DNA of 64,000 bases from assembly GCA_951813075.1 (NCBI GenBank), contig OX638343.1, positions 1,647,999 to 1,711,998 of the forward strand, written 5' to 3'. This stretch comes from Arenicellales bacterium (GTDB taxonomy: Bacteria > Pseudomonadota > Gammaproteobacteria > Arenicellales > JAJDZL01). How positions within the stretch are numbered: the first letter of the stretch is position 1; each line of letters opens with the position of its first letter. The translations under genes were made by a program, and so were the position numbers. Shown here in pieces: positions 1 to 9,198 of the stretch. The notes below the pieces were generated by a model. It did not search any database and was not told the origin of the DNA. It saw only the letters and a program-made list of their open reading frames with translations.

Positions 1-2822
1 TCAAATTGTTCATCTAGAGCGATCAAATAGTCTTCCTCTGCTGTTTGTTCGATAGATTTGGCTAAACTAGAAAGCATCGCTTGACGGCTCTCCGACATAT
101 CAGGATCCGACACGAGGCCCACAGTCTCTTCCAACGCGCGACACGAATCAGCAAACATTCTTGTCGCTTCAATTAATTTATCGGTGCACCGAATCAAATC
201 GGACCGCCAGCTAAACGACCACTCTGTGTGCTCAACCGAGTCCAGAGCAGGACGCTCTGAAATTACTGAATATGTCAAACCCACCCGTTCGGCCAGACCT
301 TCTAAATTCTCATAACTCTCGCGGTCGTGAGTGTCATGGGTTGGAAATGACAAATCAAAATCAGCAGCTTGACCCGAGACGAATCCAATCGCGTCAAAAA
401 TGCTGAATCCATGACTGCCGTGCTTGTGCAACTCTACAACATAATTGTTCAATTCATCTCGCTTGACACTTAGTTCAGACGTGAGCCGAAGCCATTCCTG
501 ATTTGTGTCGTCTGCTTGACGATCCCACGCCTGTCCCAGTTGCTTGAGTACCGACTTGCGCTCAGTCTTATTGGAATGCAGTTCCAAGCAAGAGTCTGCT
601 AACCCACAAGCTTTCAGTCGACGATGCACAACGTTCAGAGCTGCAGATTTCTCCGCCACAAAAAGCACCGTTTTACCTTTAGCTAAACAATGTGCCATCA
701 TGTTAGCAATCGTCTGACTTTTGCCTGTTCCAGGCGGCCCAATTACAACGAAATCTTTTCCTTTGTCTGCGGCTACAACAGCTGAGAGCTGAGAACTGTC
801 GGCAGGCATTGGTGTGAACAGATCAACTAGTGAAACATGGTAGTCGATGTGGCACGGTTTTGGTATGTCACCACCAAGTGTTTCTAACGGCTCAGTTGGG
901 TTGTCAATCAGGTGCCGAACTAGCCGATTATTGCGTAGACTGTCAGTTCGTTCAACTAAATCTTTCCACATCAGATACTTGGCGAACGAAAAGGTAGAGA
1001 TTGCAATGTCTTCTGTTACTTCAAAATGGGGAACATTCCGCACTGCATTGCGCATCACTCCAAAAACACGAGCGATATCGACACCTGATTCATCCATTGG
1101 AAGGTCTCCTCGCAACTCCGGGACTCGAAGCTCAAAATCCTGCTCCAATAACTGAAGTAGAGTTTCGTTGAACCGAATTTCATCCTCGTGATGTGACAGA
1201 TAGTAACTTGATTGAGCCGACCGACGATTCAACTTAATCGGCATTAGCAACAACGGTGCTCGATAAGTGCGTGTTTCGTTGCGCCTCTTCCACCTCAAAA
1301 AACCAACCGACATAAATAACGTATTCGCGCCTCCTTCCGCTAAATCGGAGCGGGCTTTCCGATAAAGCACAATTAATCGACCTATCATTTCTTTTTCTGG
1401 TGCTATCGTACACACTTCCTTTCTATGAAATGCCTCCTTTACGTAGTCAGCGTAGATGTCGCTGCCAGTTTCTTTCTGGTAAGCATCCCTATCTCGGTTT
1501 CCTAGGGGATTTTCTTCGGTAAGTGAAACTATTTTGAATCGTTTGCCATCGGCCAATGCATCCTCCAAAGCGGGAACGTCGGGGCAAACTAAACTCAGCG
1601 TCTGCTTAGTTTGAGAAAAATTCAGGAGACGATTCCGCAACGAAAGGTCAAGCAGTTTCTTCTGCCATCGCTGGACCCTATCATCGGCAGTCTGTGGAAG
1701 TTCTTCGGTGGTCTCAAAAGGAAGCTGTTCCAATTCAGGTGGAATTACTGGTAATGGTACGGAAACAGTCTTATCCTGTGGTTGCTCAATTTCTTGATCC
1801 ACATCATGGTAACTGGAGAGTGGACGAATTCCCGCAGATCTCGCGCGTGCGATGTCAATTGCCCAGAGAAATTCAGGTTCTCGCTCTTCACTCAACTGCT
1901 GTCTCGCAACTGAAACAGCGTGGTTGAAGTCAACATTTGGTCGCCGTGTCACCAGAGTCGTTTCGAAAGGAATAAATTCTCGTGCCACCGTAGCTTTGCG
2001 AATTTCAGTTACATCATTTTCGACTGTACTCGGAAAATTCCTTTTACTCAGCCAAACGCCGGTAAATGCATGACCCTCAGTAAAAATTACAGATGAATTC
2101 AAACCAGTTTGCTCAAGAGCCCCCGCCAAGAGAAGCGAAGTATCAAGGCAGGTCGCCAAACCGTACTCGGCAATCTTTCCAGGATCCCTCACCTTCTGCC
2201 CCCTCGCTTCAAACGACGTCGGTGGTTCTGCATATGTCAGTCCCATCCCTGAAACAGCTGACCAAATTGCTCCCGCCAGCAAATATGTCCGCTTTGTGTC
2301 ACCGCTCTGATAACCATCCAGTGAACCGTCGTATCCGCTGGCTTCCAATAATCGAGAAGCTTGTTTAAGTATGTTTGACGTTTGCGCATGGTTGGGTAAC
2401 ACAAATGCCGCAAGAACCTGAGCCATCTCTGAAGAACCACCCCATTCGTCACGGGCCAGAAGTTCAATCTCTATAATTTCCTCGGCTAGCACATCTTCTG
2501 AGCGTAAAAGTTTAAAAGTCAGTTGACCACGTTCCGATTCGTTTAAGCGATCCAACACCCCGAAATCCAACGTCACCGCGAGATCCGACATTTTGCACTT
2601 CTCACTCGCAGAAATGCGGTCAATCGCCCAACTTTTTGATCGACAGAAAGCAGGTTGAGCTACGAGTGTCAAGTTCAGATTTTCAAGTGATTCTGAAGAA
2701 CCGTTGTGCACTTCAATTCGCCGAAGAATCGGGACATGGTTTTGAACTGCAGCGAAAGTTGTTTTCGTGGCAGTGTCAATTTCAAGCGAAATCAGTTGAT
2801 CAGGCGAAGTAATTTCATGCAT
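1..2822 (-). CDS. DUF4011-type giant SF1 helicase, N-terminal part (3' end beyond window)
   Basis: An uninterrupted frame of 940 codons runs from an ATG at 2822 off the left edge; an in-frame stop lies just upstream at 2861-2859. Seen in translation: an uncharacterised first ~140 residues; a transglutaminase-like block at about 150-290 with a Cys in AEYGLATCLDTSLLLAG (Cys225) and a His in EGHAFTGVWL (His251); the DUF4011 opening RWQKKLLDLSLRNRLLNF at about 385; and a Walker A GPPGTGKSQT (Lys701) that starts an SF1 helicase domain. Family knowledge: such proteins reach about 2000 residues and usually continue with helicase motifs, a Vsr-like endonuclease and DUF3320. The DUF4011-helicase-Vsr architecture is a reported phage defence protein. 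The nuclease part lies outside the window, so the defence role is inferred. No clear ribosome binding site precedes the start. Confidence 0.85.
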   Translation of the reverse strand, partial: MHEITSPDQLISLEIDTATKTTFAAVQNHVPILRRIEVHNGSSESLENLNLTLVAQPAFCRSKSWAIDRISASEKCKMSDLAVTLDFGVLDRLNESERGQLTFKLLRSEDVLAEEIIEIELLARDEWGGSSEMAQVLAAFVLPNHAQTSNILKQASRLLEASGYDGSLDGYQSGDTKRTYLLAGAIWSAVSGMGLTYAEPPTSFEARGQKVRDPGKIAEYGLATCLDTSLLLAGALEQTGLNSSVIFTEGHAFTGVWLSKRNFPSTVENDVTEIRKATVAREFIPFETTLVTRRPNVDFNHAVSVARQQLSEEREPEFLWAIDIARARSAGIRPLSSYHDVDQEIEQPQDKTVSVPLPVIPPELEQLPFETTEELPQTADDRVQRWQKKLLDLSLRNRLLNFSQTKQTLSLVCPDVPALEDALADGKRFKIVSLTEENPLGNRDRDAYQKETGSDIYADYVKEAFHRKEVCTIAPEKEMIGRLIVLYRKARSDLAEGGANTLFMSVGFLRWKRRNETRTYRAPLLLMPIKLNRRSAQSSYYLSHHEDEIRFNETLLQLLEQDFELRVPELRGDLPMDESGVDIARVFGVMRNAVRNVPHFEVTEDIAISTFSFAKYLMWKDLVERTDSLRNNRLVRHLIDNPTEPLETLGGDIPKPCHIDYHVSLVDLFTPMPADSSQLSAVVAADKGKDFVVIGPPGTGKSQTIANMMAHCLAKGKTVLFVAEKSAALNVVHRRLKACGLADSCLELHSNKTERKSVLKQLGQAWDRQADDTNQEWLRLTSELSVKRDELNNYVVELHKHGSHGFSIFDAIGFVSGQAADFDLSFPTHDTHDRESYENLEGLAERVGLTYSVISERPALDSVEHTEWSFSWRSDLIRCTDKLIEATRMFADSCRALEETVGLVSDPDMSESRQAMLSSLAKSIEQTAEEDYLIALDEQF

Positions 2823-3431
2823 TTTTTGATAGTCACTATGATCTAGATTAATTGTTCTCTACAAATAATTGCAGATTTCGAAGAGACACGGATTCAGTTG
2901 ACTACGATCTCCAAGTGGAGCGTGATGGTTTGAAATGACATGGGTACAAGATTTGACAGCGTGATTCAACCAGTGACGTATAACTTCTGTTGGTTAAATT
3001 TTACTGTGTGCGCGATTGCGTTCTTCCAAAATTTAAAGCCTGTGAAAGGGTGGATGAAGAATTCGATAGTATCTGAAACAGAAAAGACAATAATATTGGC
3101 GGCTCAACGGCGATTGGACTATCCACCAGCGCGGTCCTAATTCACAAGTTACCGGATCTAGCAGAATTCGGCTGCAACATTCACTGAATAAATTGCCTAG
3201 CTCCTCCAAGTCTCACCACAGACAACACAATTGGACGCTCACGTCTGCCAAGTGTAGTTATATATCGCTGCTAGTATCTCAGTAGATTGACCTTGAATCT
3301 TGAAATCTAATCACTCAGTATGAATGTCTGAAAGTCGTCTTACTTAGTCTCACTGAATTCGGTCAATACGAATAAAATATCTGCTGCATACCGGCTGATC
3401 ACATGCCGATAAATTACTCACTTGACTAGCC
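2823..3431. other. Intergenic region upstream of rph
   Basis: About 600 bases between the divergent helicase and rph. No RNA gene, repeat or convincing promoter pair was recognised, and the short open frames have no recognisable protein character. Promoters for both flanking genes must lie here or nearby, but no -35/-10 pair stood out. Confidence 0.5.
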
Positions 3432-4151
3432 ATGAAACGAACCGGCGACAGACTACACAACCAGTTGCGGCCAGTACGTATAACGCGCAATTTCACAAAG
3501 AATGCCGCTGGCTCGGTATTTATGGAAACTGGCGAAACCCGCGTATTGTGCACCGCCAGCATCGACGACCGTGTGCCCTTTCATTTGAGAGGCAAGAACC
3601 GGGGCTGGGTAACAGGTGAATACAGCATGTTACCGGGATCAACCATTGAGCGGAGTTCTCGTGAAGCGGCTCGTGGCCGACAAGGCGGCCGTACACAGGA
3701 AATTCAGCGTCTGATCGGACGCAGTCTGCGCTCGTGTATTGATCTTGAGATGCTCGGTGAACGAACGATTGTCATCGATTGCGATGTTCTACAGGCCGAC
3801 GGCGGAACCCGCTGCGCATCGATAACCGGCGGATTTGTAGCTCTCGCCGATGCTGTCAATGTATTGCTTAAGAAAAGGGAAATTTTCGACAACCCCATTA
3901 GGAATCATGTCGCCGCGGTATCGGTGGGCATTATCAACGACGAATTGTGCCTGGATCTCAACTATGCTGAAGATTCGATAGCGCAAACTGATATGAACTT
4001 TGTAATGAATGAGAGCGCATGCTTCATCGAAGTTCAAGGTACCGCGGAAAAAGACGACTTCTCTCAGGATCAGCTCATTGCTATGTCCGAACTTGCAAAG
4101 GCGGGTACGGTCAGTTTGATTGATGCTCAGATAAAGGCATTGCAGCAGTGA
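3432..4151 (+). CDS. rph: Ribonuclease PH
   Basis: Phosphorolytic 3'-to-5' exoribonuclease that trims tRNA 3' ends, releasing nucleoside diphosphates; cytosolic hexamer. At 239 residues it has the family length. Typical blocks are present: [13 protein letters not shown] at the N-terminus, [10 protein letters not shown] near residue 63, the [15 protein letters not shown] segment near 86-100, and [18 protein letters not shown] near 116-133. The ATG at 3432 gives the usual N-terminus. The stop overlaps the GTG of rdgB by four bases, so the two are probably translationally coupled. rph-rdgB order is common in proteobacteria. Identification is secure. Confidence 0.97.
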   Translation: MKRTGDRLHNQLRPVRITRNFTKNAAGSVFMETGETRVLCTASIDDRVPFHLRGKNRGWVTGEYSMLPGSTIERSSREAARGRQGGRTQEIQRLIGRSLRSCIDLEMLGERTIVIDCDVLQADGGTRCASITGGFVALADAVNVLLKKREIFDNPIRNHVAAVSVGIINDELCLDLNYAEDSIAQTDMNFVMNESACFIEVQGTAEKDDFSQDQLIAMSELAKAGTVSLIDAQIKALQQ

Positions 4152-4768
4152 CAGTTCCCTCCCGAATCATACTGGCAAGCAACAATCCGGGAAAGATTGA
4201 CGAAATTAATCGGATGCTCCGCAACACAGAGATCCATGTAATCTCTCAATCTGAATTTGGTATTGGAGAAGCAGTTGAGGACAAACCCACATTCGTCGAG
4301 AATGCACTGATCAAAGCCCGGCATGCCTCAGCAGCGTCAGGATTGCCTGCAATCGCTGATGATTCCGGACTTGTAGTTGATGCGATCGGCGGCGAGCCCG
4401 GAGTGATCTCTTCGCGCTATTCTGATCCCGGCGCAAACGATGAACGTAACATAGCCAAACTTCTGGGTAAGTTGGAACTAATTGAGGGAAGTGCCCGCGA
4501 CTGCCGATTTCGCTGCCTGATGGTCTACGTTCGCCACTGCGATGACGCTTCTCCACTGATCGCAGATGGTACGCTCCATGGCCGTGTACATCATCGAGCT
4601 CAAGGCAGCTATGGATTCGGTTATGATCCCGTCGTCTGGATTCCAGAGCTGGAATGTACGCTGGCCGAATTGAGCACAAACGAAAAGAACAAGATCAGTC
4701 ATAGAGGAAAAGCATTACGCAGCATGGTGGAACAGTTGATAAAGGAGTACCCCCGCCATGACCCATGA
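4148..4768 (+). CDS. rdgB: dITP/XTP pyrophosphatase (non-canonical purine NTP pyrophosphatase)
   Basis: House-cleaning Ham1-family enzyme that hydrolyses dITP, ITP and XTP to monophosphates and PPi, keeping deaminated purines out of nucleic acids. The 206-residue product shows [11 protein letters not shown] near residue 10, the [22 protein letters not shown] block, [13 protein letters not shown] sequence (SYGFGYDPV here) and a C-terminal SHRGKAL motif. It starts with GTG at 4148, overlapping the rph stop, and its end overlaps the gpmA start by 11 bases. This tight packing implies one rph-rdgB-gpmA transcript. Confidence 0.96.
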   Translation: MTVPSRIILASNNPGKIDEINRMLRNTEIHVISQSEFGIGEAVEDKPTFVENALIKARHASAASGLPAIADDSGLVVDAIGGEPGVISSRYSDPGANDERNIAKLLGKLELIEGSARDCRFRCLMVYVRHCDDASPLIADGTLHGRVHHRAQGSYGFGYDPVVWIPELECTLAELSTNEKNKISHRGKALRSMVEQLIKEYPRHDP

Positions 4769-5507
4769 GTTGGTATTGCTCCGCCACGGCCAGAGTCAGT
4801 GGAATCTTGAGAACCGCTTTACAGGATGGGTGGACGTTGGTCTGTCACCGCGCGGCGTGGAGGAAGCCCGCAATGCCGGTATCGCATTGAAGCAGGAAAA
4901 TTACCGGTTCGATCTGGCCCTGACTTCGGTCCTTCGACGCTCAATTGATACTCTGACTGAAGTTCTGCAACAACTTGAACAAACTGACATTCCGGTGCGA
5001 CAAGACTGGGATCTCAACGAGCGGCACTACGGTGCGTTGCAGGGGCTCAACAAGGCTGAAATGTCGCAAATTCATGGACCGGAGCAAGTACATAAATGGC
5101 GGCGCGGGTATGCCATTCGACCGCCAGAACTGACAGAGTCTGAATGGAGAGAACTGCAAAGTGACCCTAAGTACGCGCATCTTGATGCCGTTCCAGCGAC
5201 CGAGTCATTGGCAGACACTTATCTGAGAGTCGTAAATTACTGGAAAAACTCCGTCGCGACCGAAATCCTTTCAGAAAAGAAAATTCTGATAGTAGCGCAC
5301 GGAAACAGTTTGCGCGCGTTGGTGAAATTTCTGGACAACATCTCCGACGATGAAATTACGACGCTAAATATTCCGACTGGTATTCCACTGGTATATCACC
5401 TGGACGCGGATCTTTCACCGATCAGGCATTTTTATCTCGCGGATGACGCTACACTTGAAAGGTACATCACTGAAGTCAAATCCCAAAGCCAATCTCCAAA
5501 ACCATAA
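4758..5507 (+). CDS. gpmA: 2,3-bisphosphoglycerate-dependent phosphoglycerate mutase
   Basis: Interconverts 3- and 2-phosphoglycerate in glycolysis and gluconeogenesis. The 249-residue product begins with the histidine-phosphatase signature LLRHGQSQWNLENRFTGW; His10 is the expected phosphohistidine. Further family blocks are ERHYGALQGLNKAE, the long KWRRGYAIRPP insertion typical of dPGM, and the second catalytic segment VAHGNSLRALVKFL. The ATG lies inside the end of rdgB, so it is probably coupled. It is the only glycolytic gene in this operon; a PPi-dependent phosphofructokinase is encoded separately at 31666. Confidence 0.97.
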   Translation: MTHELVLLRHGQSQWNLENRFTGWVDVGLSPRGVEEARNAGIALKQENYRFDLALTSVLRRSIDTLTEVLQQLEQTDIPVRQDWDLNERHYGALQGLNKAEMSQIHGPEQVHKWRRGYAIRPPELTESEWRELQSDPKYAHLDAVPATESLADTYLRVVNYWKNSVATEILSEKKILIVAHGNSLRALVKFLDNISDDEITTLNIPTGIPLVYHLDADLSPIRHFYLADDATLERYITEVKSQSQSPKP

Positions 5508-5521
5508 GAGATCCCATATTC

Positions 5522-6802
5522 GTGGGTTTTACCACTAACTCTCCAGATATCCCAAGCAGTATTTCCGACCATCCTGACATCGTAATCGTGGGTGCCGGGG
5601 CCGCTGGTATATCAGCAGGCCACACGCTTGCGGGCAAAGGGTACGATATTGCGATCCTAGAGGCGTCGAACCGAATTGGTGGACGAGTCTGGACCGATCA
5701 GGCAACTTTTTCCACACCTTGCGATATGGGTGCTCATTGGCTGCACTATGATTCCGATAATTTTTACAAGAATTACGGTGAGCGTAACGGTTTCGACATC
5801 TATCCCGACAACCTGAATGTTGCTTTGTACAACCACGGCCAGATTGTCGAGAATGGGTCTGAACTGATACCTGAATTACTTGGATTGATGGATCAGGCCA
5901 TTCAAGAATCTGCAGATAATGGAAGTGATGTCTCCATCGCTGACGCGACCGAAAACTTTGATCACCCGATGTCTTCGATCGCCCAATTCATATTAGGACC
6001 GTGGACTATGGGGAAAGAACTCGAAAATTTGTCAGTTCTGGATTATGCCTCAATGAAGGATTCCATAGATTGGTATTGCAAAGAGGGCTTCGGTACTTTA
6101 GTTGCACACTACGGTTCCAAACTGCCGGTTTCACTTGACACGATCGTCGAGGCAATCGACTGGAGGGGCAACGATTTGCGAATTTCCACTAGCAAGGGGA
6201 ATATTCTTTCAAAGGCTGTAATTGTCACAGTCTCCACCGGTGTACTCGCGTCTGATGCAATTAAATTCAATCCGGCACTACCTGCAGAAAAACTGGAATC
6301 TTTTGATTCAATTTCCATGGGATGCTACGAACATATCTGGCTTGAATTTTCGACTCCTATCGCCGGCCTGAAGCCGGACACCTATATATTGAATCTGACG
6401 GATGAACCAGAATCCACATTCGGTGCGTCAGCCAACGCTTCAGGTAGCACACTGACCTACTTTGATGTCGGGGGACAGATTGCTGATGAGTTATCCCGTC
6501 ACAGTAAAGCCGATCGGGTTAACTTCGCACTTGATCGGTTGCGCTCGATATTTGGTAGTGAAATCGATCAAACGTTTATAAAGGGGTCAGCTTCCTCTTG
6601 GGCGACAGACCCCTTGACCGTGGGGTCCTACGCTTCGGCACAGCCAGGCGCATTTCGAAGGCGAGATGTGTTGCGCGAATCGATCGCTGACAGGATTTTC
6701 TTTGCAGGTGAGGCTTGCCATCAAACCATGTTCGCGTCAGTCGCGGGTGCGCATCTGTCAGGCAGGGAAGCTGCGGAACAACTATTGGAGATCATACGCT
6801 AG
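5522..6802 (+). CDS. Flavin-dependent amine oxidase (monoamine/polyamine oxidase family)
   Basis: Predicted FAD enzyme oxidising an amine to an aldehyde or imine with H2O2 release. The 426-residue protein starts with a Rossmann dinucleotide site VIVGAGAAGISAGHTLAGKGYDIAILEA (about 21-48), followed by NRIGGRVWTD, which contacts FAD in this family. It ends with the second FAD block IFFAGEACHQTMFASVAGAHLSG. A GTG at 5522, 14 bases after gpmA, is the chosen start; 20 residues precede the fold and no clear signal peptide is seen. It is probably the last member of the rph operon. The substrate cannot be read from sequence. Confidence 0.85.
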   Translation: MGFTTNSPDIPSSISDHPDIVIVGAGAAGISAGHTLAGKGYDIAILEASNRIGGRVWTDQATFSTPCDMGAHWLHYDSDNFYKNYGERNGFDIYPDNLNVALYNHGQIVENGSELIPELLGLMDQAIQESADNGSDVSIADATENFDHPMSSIAQFILGPWTMGKELENLSVLDYASMKDSIDWYCKEGFGTLVAHYGSKLPVSLDTIVEAIDWRGNDLRISTSKGNILSKAVIVTVSTGVLASDAIKFNPALPAEKLESFDSISMGCYEHIWLEFSTPIAGLKPDTYILNLTDEPESTFGASANASGSTLTYFDVGGQIADELSRHSKADRVNFALDRLRSIFGSEIDQTFIKGSASSWATDPLTVGSYASAQPGAFRRRDVLRESIADRIFFAGEACHQTMFASVAGAHLSGREAAEQLLEIIR

Positions 6803-6867
6803 CCATTCCGTTTTATCATGTAGTAGATCATAAAAAGGTGAAACCGGCTAAAAAATATCCGAGCACA

Positions 6868-7965
6868 ATGTCGTTCACAGCAACAGGAATTTTTCGGCGA
6901 GGGTGCTTCGCCGTATTGGCAGCGGCGCTATTTCTCGGATTGTCTCCAGCATCCCAAGGCTCCGAAAAACCACTAAAAATCGGATTTATCTCTAACAGTA
7001 CCATCGGGAAACACGGTTGGACATATAGCCACAATCTCGGAAGGTTGGCGCTGGTCGAACATTTCGGCGACCGAGTCCATACCTCTGTTTACGCTGAAAA
7101 CAATGCTGACGACGCGATTGTTGAAGCTGTATTGCGGACTATGCTTGAAGATGGATATGGAATGATCTTTATCTGGGCCTATGGATACAGTGACCTGGTA
7201 CACTACTACGCAAGACAATATCCGGATGTAGCGTTCGAAATTTGCACAGGACAGTTCACCGCGCACAACGTATCAACATATTCTCCGCGATTCTACGAAG
7301 GACGATTCTCGGCCGGAGTGTTGGCAGCGAAAATGTCATCCACTGGAAAAATTGGATACATTGGGTCGATTCCCATACCTGAAGTATTGCGCGGTGTCAA
7401 TTCGGCAGCAATCGGCGCGAGTCGAGTCAACCCAGACAGCGAAGTGCTGACGCTATTCTTAAACTCTTGGTCCAATCCAGAGTTGGAGGCACGCGCCGCG
7501 CAATTCCTGATTTCCCAAGGTGCAGACGTATTGATCATGCACACCAACGCTGAACGTGCATTGATCGTTGCCGAGAACAATCGGGTTTTTGGATTCGGCA
7601 AAGCATCTGATATGACTTACATAGCTCCGAATGCCCATCTCGCTACAATCGCCAATGATTGGAGTCAGTATTACATCAATCGTGTTGGTGCGGTTCTTGA
7701 TGGCTCTTGGAAGTCAATTCGCAACTGGGGCGGCGAATTTGGGCCGACGACGAAACTGACGCACTACAATCGAAAACATATCAGTTCAGAGACCGTGCAG
7801 TTTGTTCAGAATCTGGAAAATGAAGTCTTGTCCGGGAAAGTCCACCCGTTTACCGGACCGATTCACGACTTTCAGGGAAATTTGGTTGTACCGGAATCTG
7901 AAGTTTTGAGCGATACTCAGTTACTGAATATGAACTGGTTTATCGAGGGTGTACGTCTTTACTGA
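6868..7965 (+). CDS. BMP-family ABC transporter substrate-binding protein
   Basis: Periplasmic binding protein of the BMP/PnrA/Med family, whose characterised members bind nucleosides or related ligands. The ATG at 6868 gives 365 residues with a signal peptide (RRGCFAVLAAALFLGLSPASQG) before the mature start KPLKIGFISNSTIGKHGWTY; a GTG at 6838 is an in-frame alternative. The family's IFIWAYGYSDLV, FEICTGQ and GRFSAGVLAAKMS regions are recognisable. No lipobox is obvious. No ATPase or permease is adjacent, so it is an orphan binding protein here. Its partners must lie elsewhere, or it may work as a sensor. It may be co-transcribed with the amine oxidase. Confidence 0.82.
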   Translation: MSFTATGIFRRGCFAVLAAALFLGLSPASQGSEKPLKIGFISNSTIGKHGWTYSHNLGRLALVEHFGDRVHTSVYAENNADDAIVEAVLRTMLEDGYGMIFIWAYGYSDLVHYYARQYPDVAFEICTGQFTAHNVSTYSPRFYEGRFSAGVLAAKMSSTGKIGYIGSIPIPEVLRGVNSAAIGASRVNPDSEVLTLFLNSWSNPELEARAAQFLISQGADVLIMHTNAERALIVAENNRVFGFGKASDMTYIAPNAHLATIANDWSQYYINRVGAVLDGSWKSIRNWGGEFGPTTKLTHYNRKHISSETVQFVQNLENEVLSGKVHPFTGPIHDFQGNLVVPESEVLSDTQLLNMNWFIEGVRLY

Positions 7966-8019
7966 ATCAGTCGGATATGTACTGTCGAACGTACAGCCCT
8001 GAAGTTAATTGAACTATCG

Positions 8020-9120
8020 TCACCCGACTACATAAACCGGTTCGCCCAGAACGTCCAAGTTCGGTTCTACACCAAGGCCTGGCCGGTTTGACGCCCTCAT
8101 AAAACCGTCCTCCATCAGCGGTGCACCTTGCGCGATTTCCAAATGCGTATACTCGTGAAAGGCCGATGACTGAAAGTGAAATTCTTTGGGGACCGTATGC
8201 GCCAGATGTGCGATGGCTGCGGTGGCAATCTCTCCGCCCCAGGAGTCTTCTACGGTCATGATTATCCCGAGATTCAGACAGATGTCCCTGAACTGGCACG
8301 CTTTCCACATACCGCCTACTCGGTTGATCTTCAGATTGATGGCATCCATCGCACTGTCCTGCCAACCTCGAATCAGTATTTCCATACTGTCCATACACTC
8401 GTCCAGAATCATGGGATGGTCGCAGTGCTTCCTTACAGCGAGACATTGCTCATAAGTCAGGCAAGGCTGCTCCAGATAAAGGTCAACATCGCGAATCGCT
8501 CTAACCACACGAATCGCATCGTGCTGTCGCCAACCGGTATTGGCATCTGCGTTGAGTACATTGCCACGGTTCAACTGCTCGGATACCTTGAATATGCGCT
8601 CGATGTCAACATCTGCATCTTCTCCGACTTTCATCTGAAACTGTGTAAATCCCTGATGCTGGTAATCGCACAATTTCGCCGCCATCACATCCGGTTCTTG
8701 CCGACTTATAACCTTGAACAATTTCACCCTGTCCTGACGCAGGCCGCCCAAAAGGAGGTAAACCGGTTGACTGGTAGCCTTGCCCAAAATATCCCAACAT
8801 GCCATATCAACTGCGGATTTGGCGTAAGGGTGTCCTTTTAGCAGCAAGTCCATTCGATCGTTGATGTTGCCAAGAGCCAGTGGATTTTCTCCAATGAGGT
8901 CCGGAGCCAATTGCGCGATACCTGTCCTTGCTCCTTGTGCATAAGCGGGCAGATATGCTGGTCCCAACGGGCAAGTCTCACCAGTACCTGAAATCCCTTC
9001 ATCAGTTTCAACAATTACGACAGTGCTGTCGAAGGCAGAATACGATTGATTCGACCAACTGTACGCTCCCTCTTTCATGGGAAGATCAACCTGATAGATG
9101 GAAATCTTTGAGATTCTCAT
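8020..9120 (-). CDS. Mandelate racemase/muconate lactonizing enzyme family protein, cis-3-hydroxyproline dehydratase-like
   Basis: Enolase-superfamily enzyme of 366 residues: an N-terminal capping domain, then a TIM barrel. Expected barrel residues are Lys164 (FQMKVG), metal ligands Asp192 (NADAN), Glu217 (YLEQP) and Asp240 (ILDEC), and Lys264 (INLKINRVGG) as second acid/base. The KSAVDMACWDILGK and VYLLLGG segments resemble cis-3-hydroxy-L-proline dehydratases, so that activity is my best guess; other amino-acid derivatives are possible. The usual KxK motif reads QMK, so the first Lys is Gln. It is encoded just upstream of an alpha/beta hydrolase gene on the same strand order and faces the BMP gene convergently. 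Confidence 0.82.
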   Translation of the reverse strand: MRISKISIYQVDLPMKEGAYSWSNQSYSAFDSTVVIVETDEGISGTGETCPLGPAYLPAYAQGARTGIAQLAPDLIGENPLALGNINDRMDLLLKGHPYAKSAVDMACWDILGKATSQPVYLLLGGLRQDRVKLFKVISRQEPDVMAAKLCDYQHQGFTQFQMKVGEDADVDIERIFKVSEQLNRGNVLNADANTGWRQHDAIRVVRAIRDVDLYLEQPCLTYEQCLAVRKHCDHPMILDECMDSMEILIRGWQDSAMDAINLKINRVGGMWKACQFRDICLNLGIIMTVEDSWGGEIATAAIAHLAHTVPKEFHFQSSAFHEYTHLEIAQGAPLMEDGFMRASNRPGLGVEPNLDVLGEPVYVVG

Positions 9121-9198
9121 CGTGCCTCACTATCCGATTCTATGGAAACTGTGGGGTCTGAATTGCTGGCTGCCCGCAATGTCGAGCATCTATCGCGG

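Noticed and set aside
4311..4679. 122-codon minus-strand frame opposite rdgB
   Set aside because: A shadow of rdgB with no domain character.
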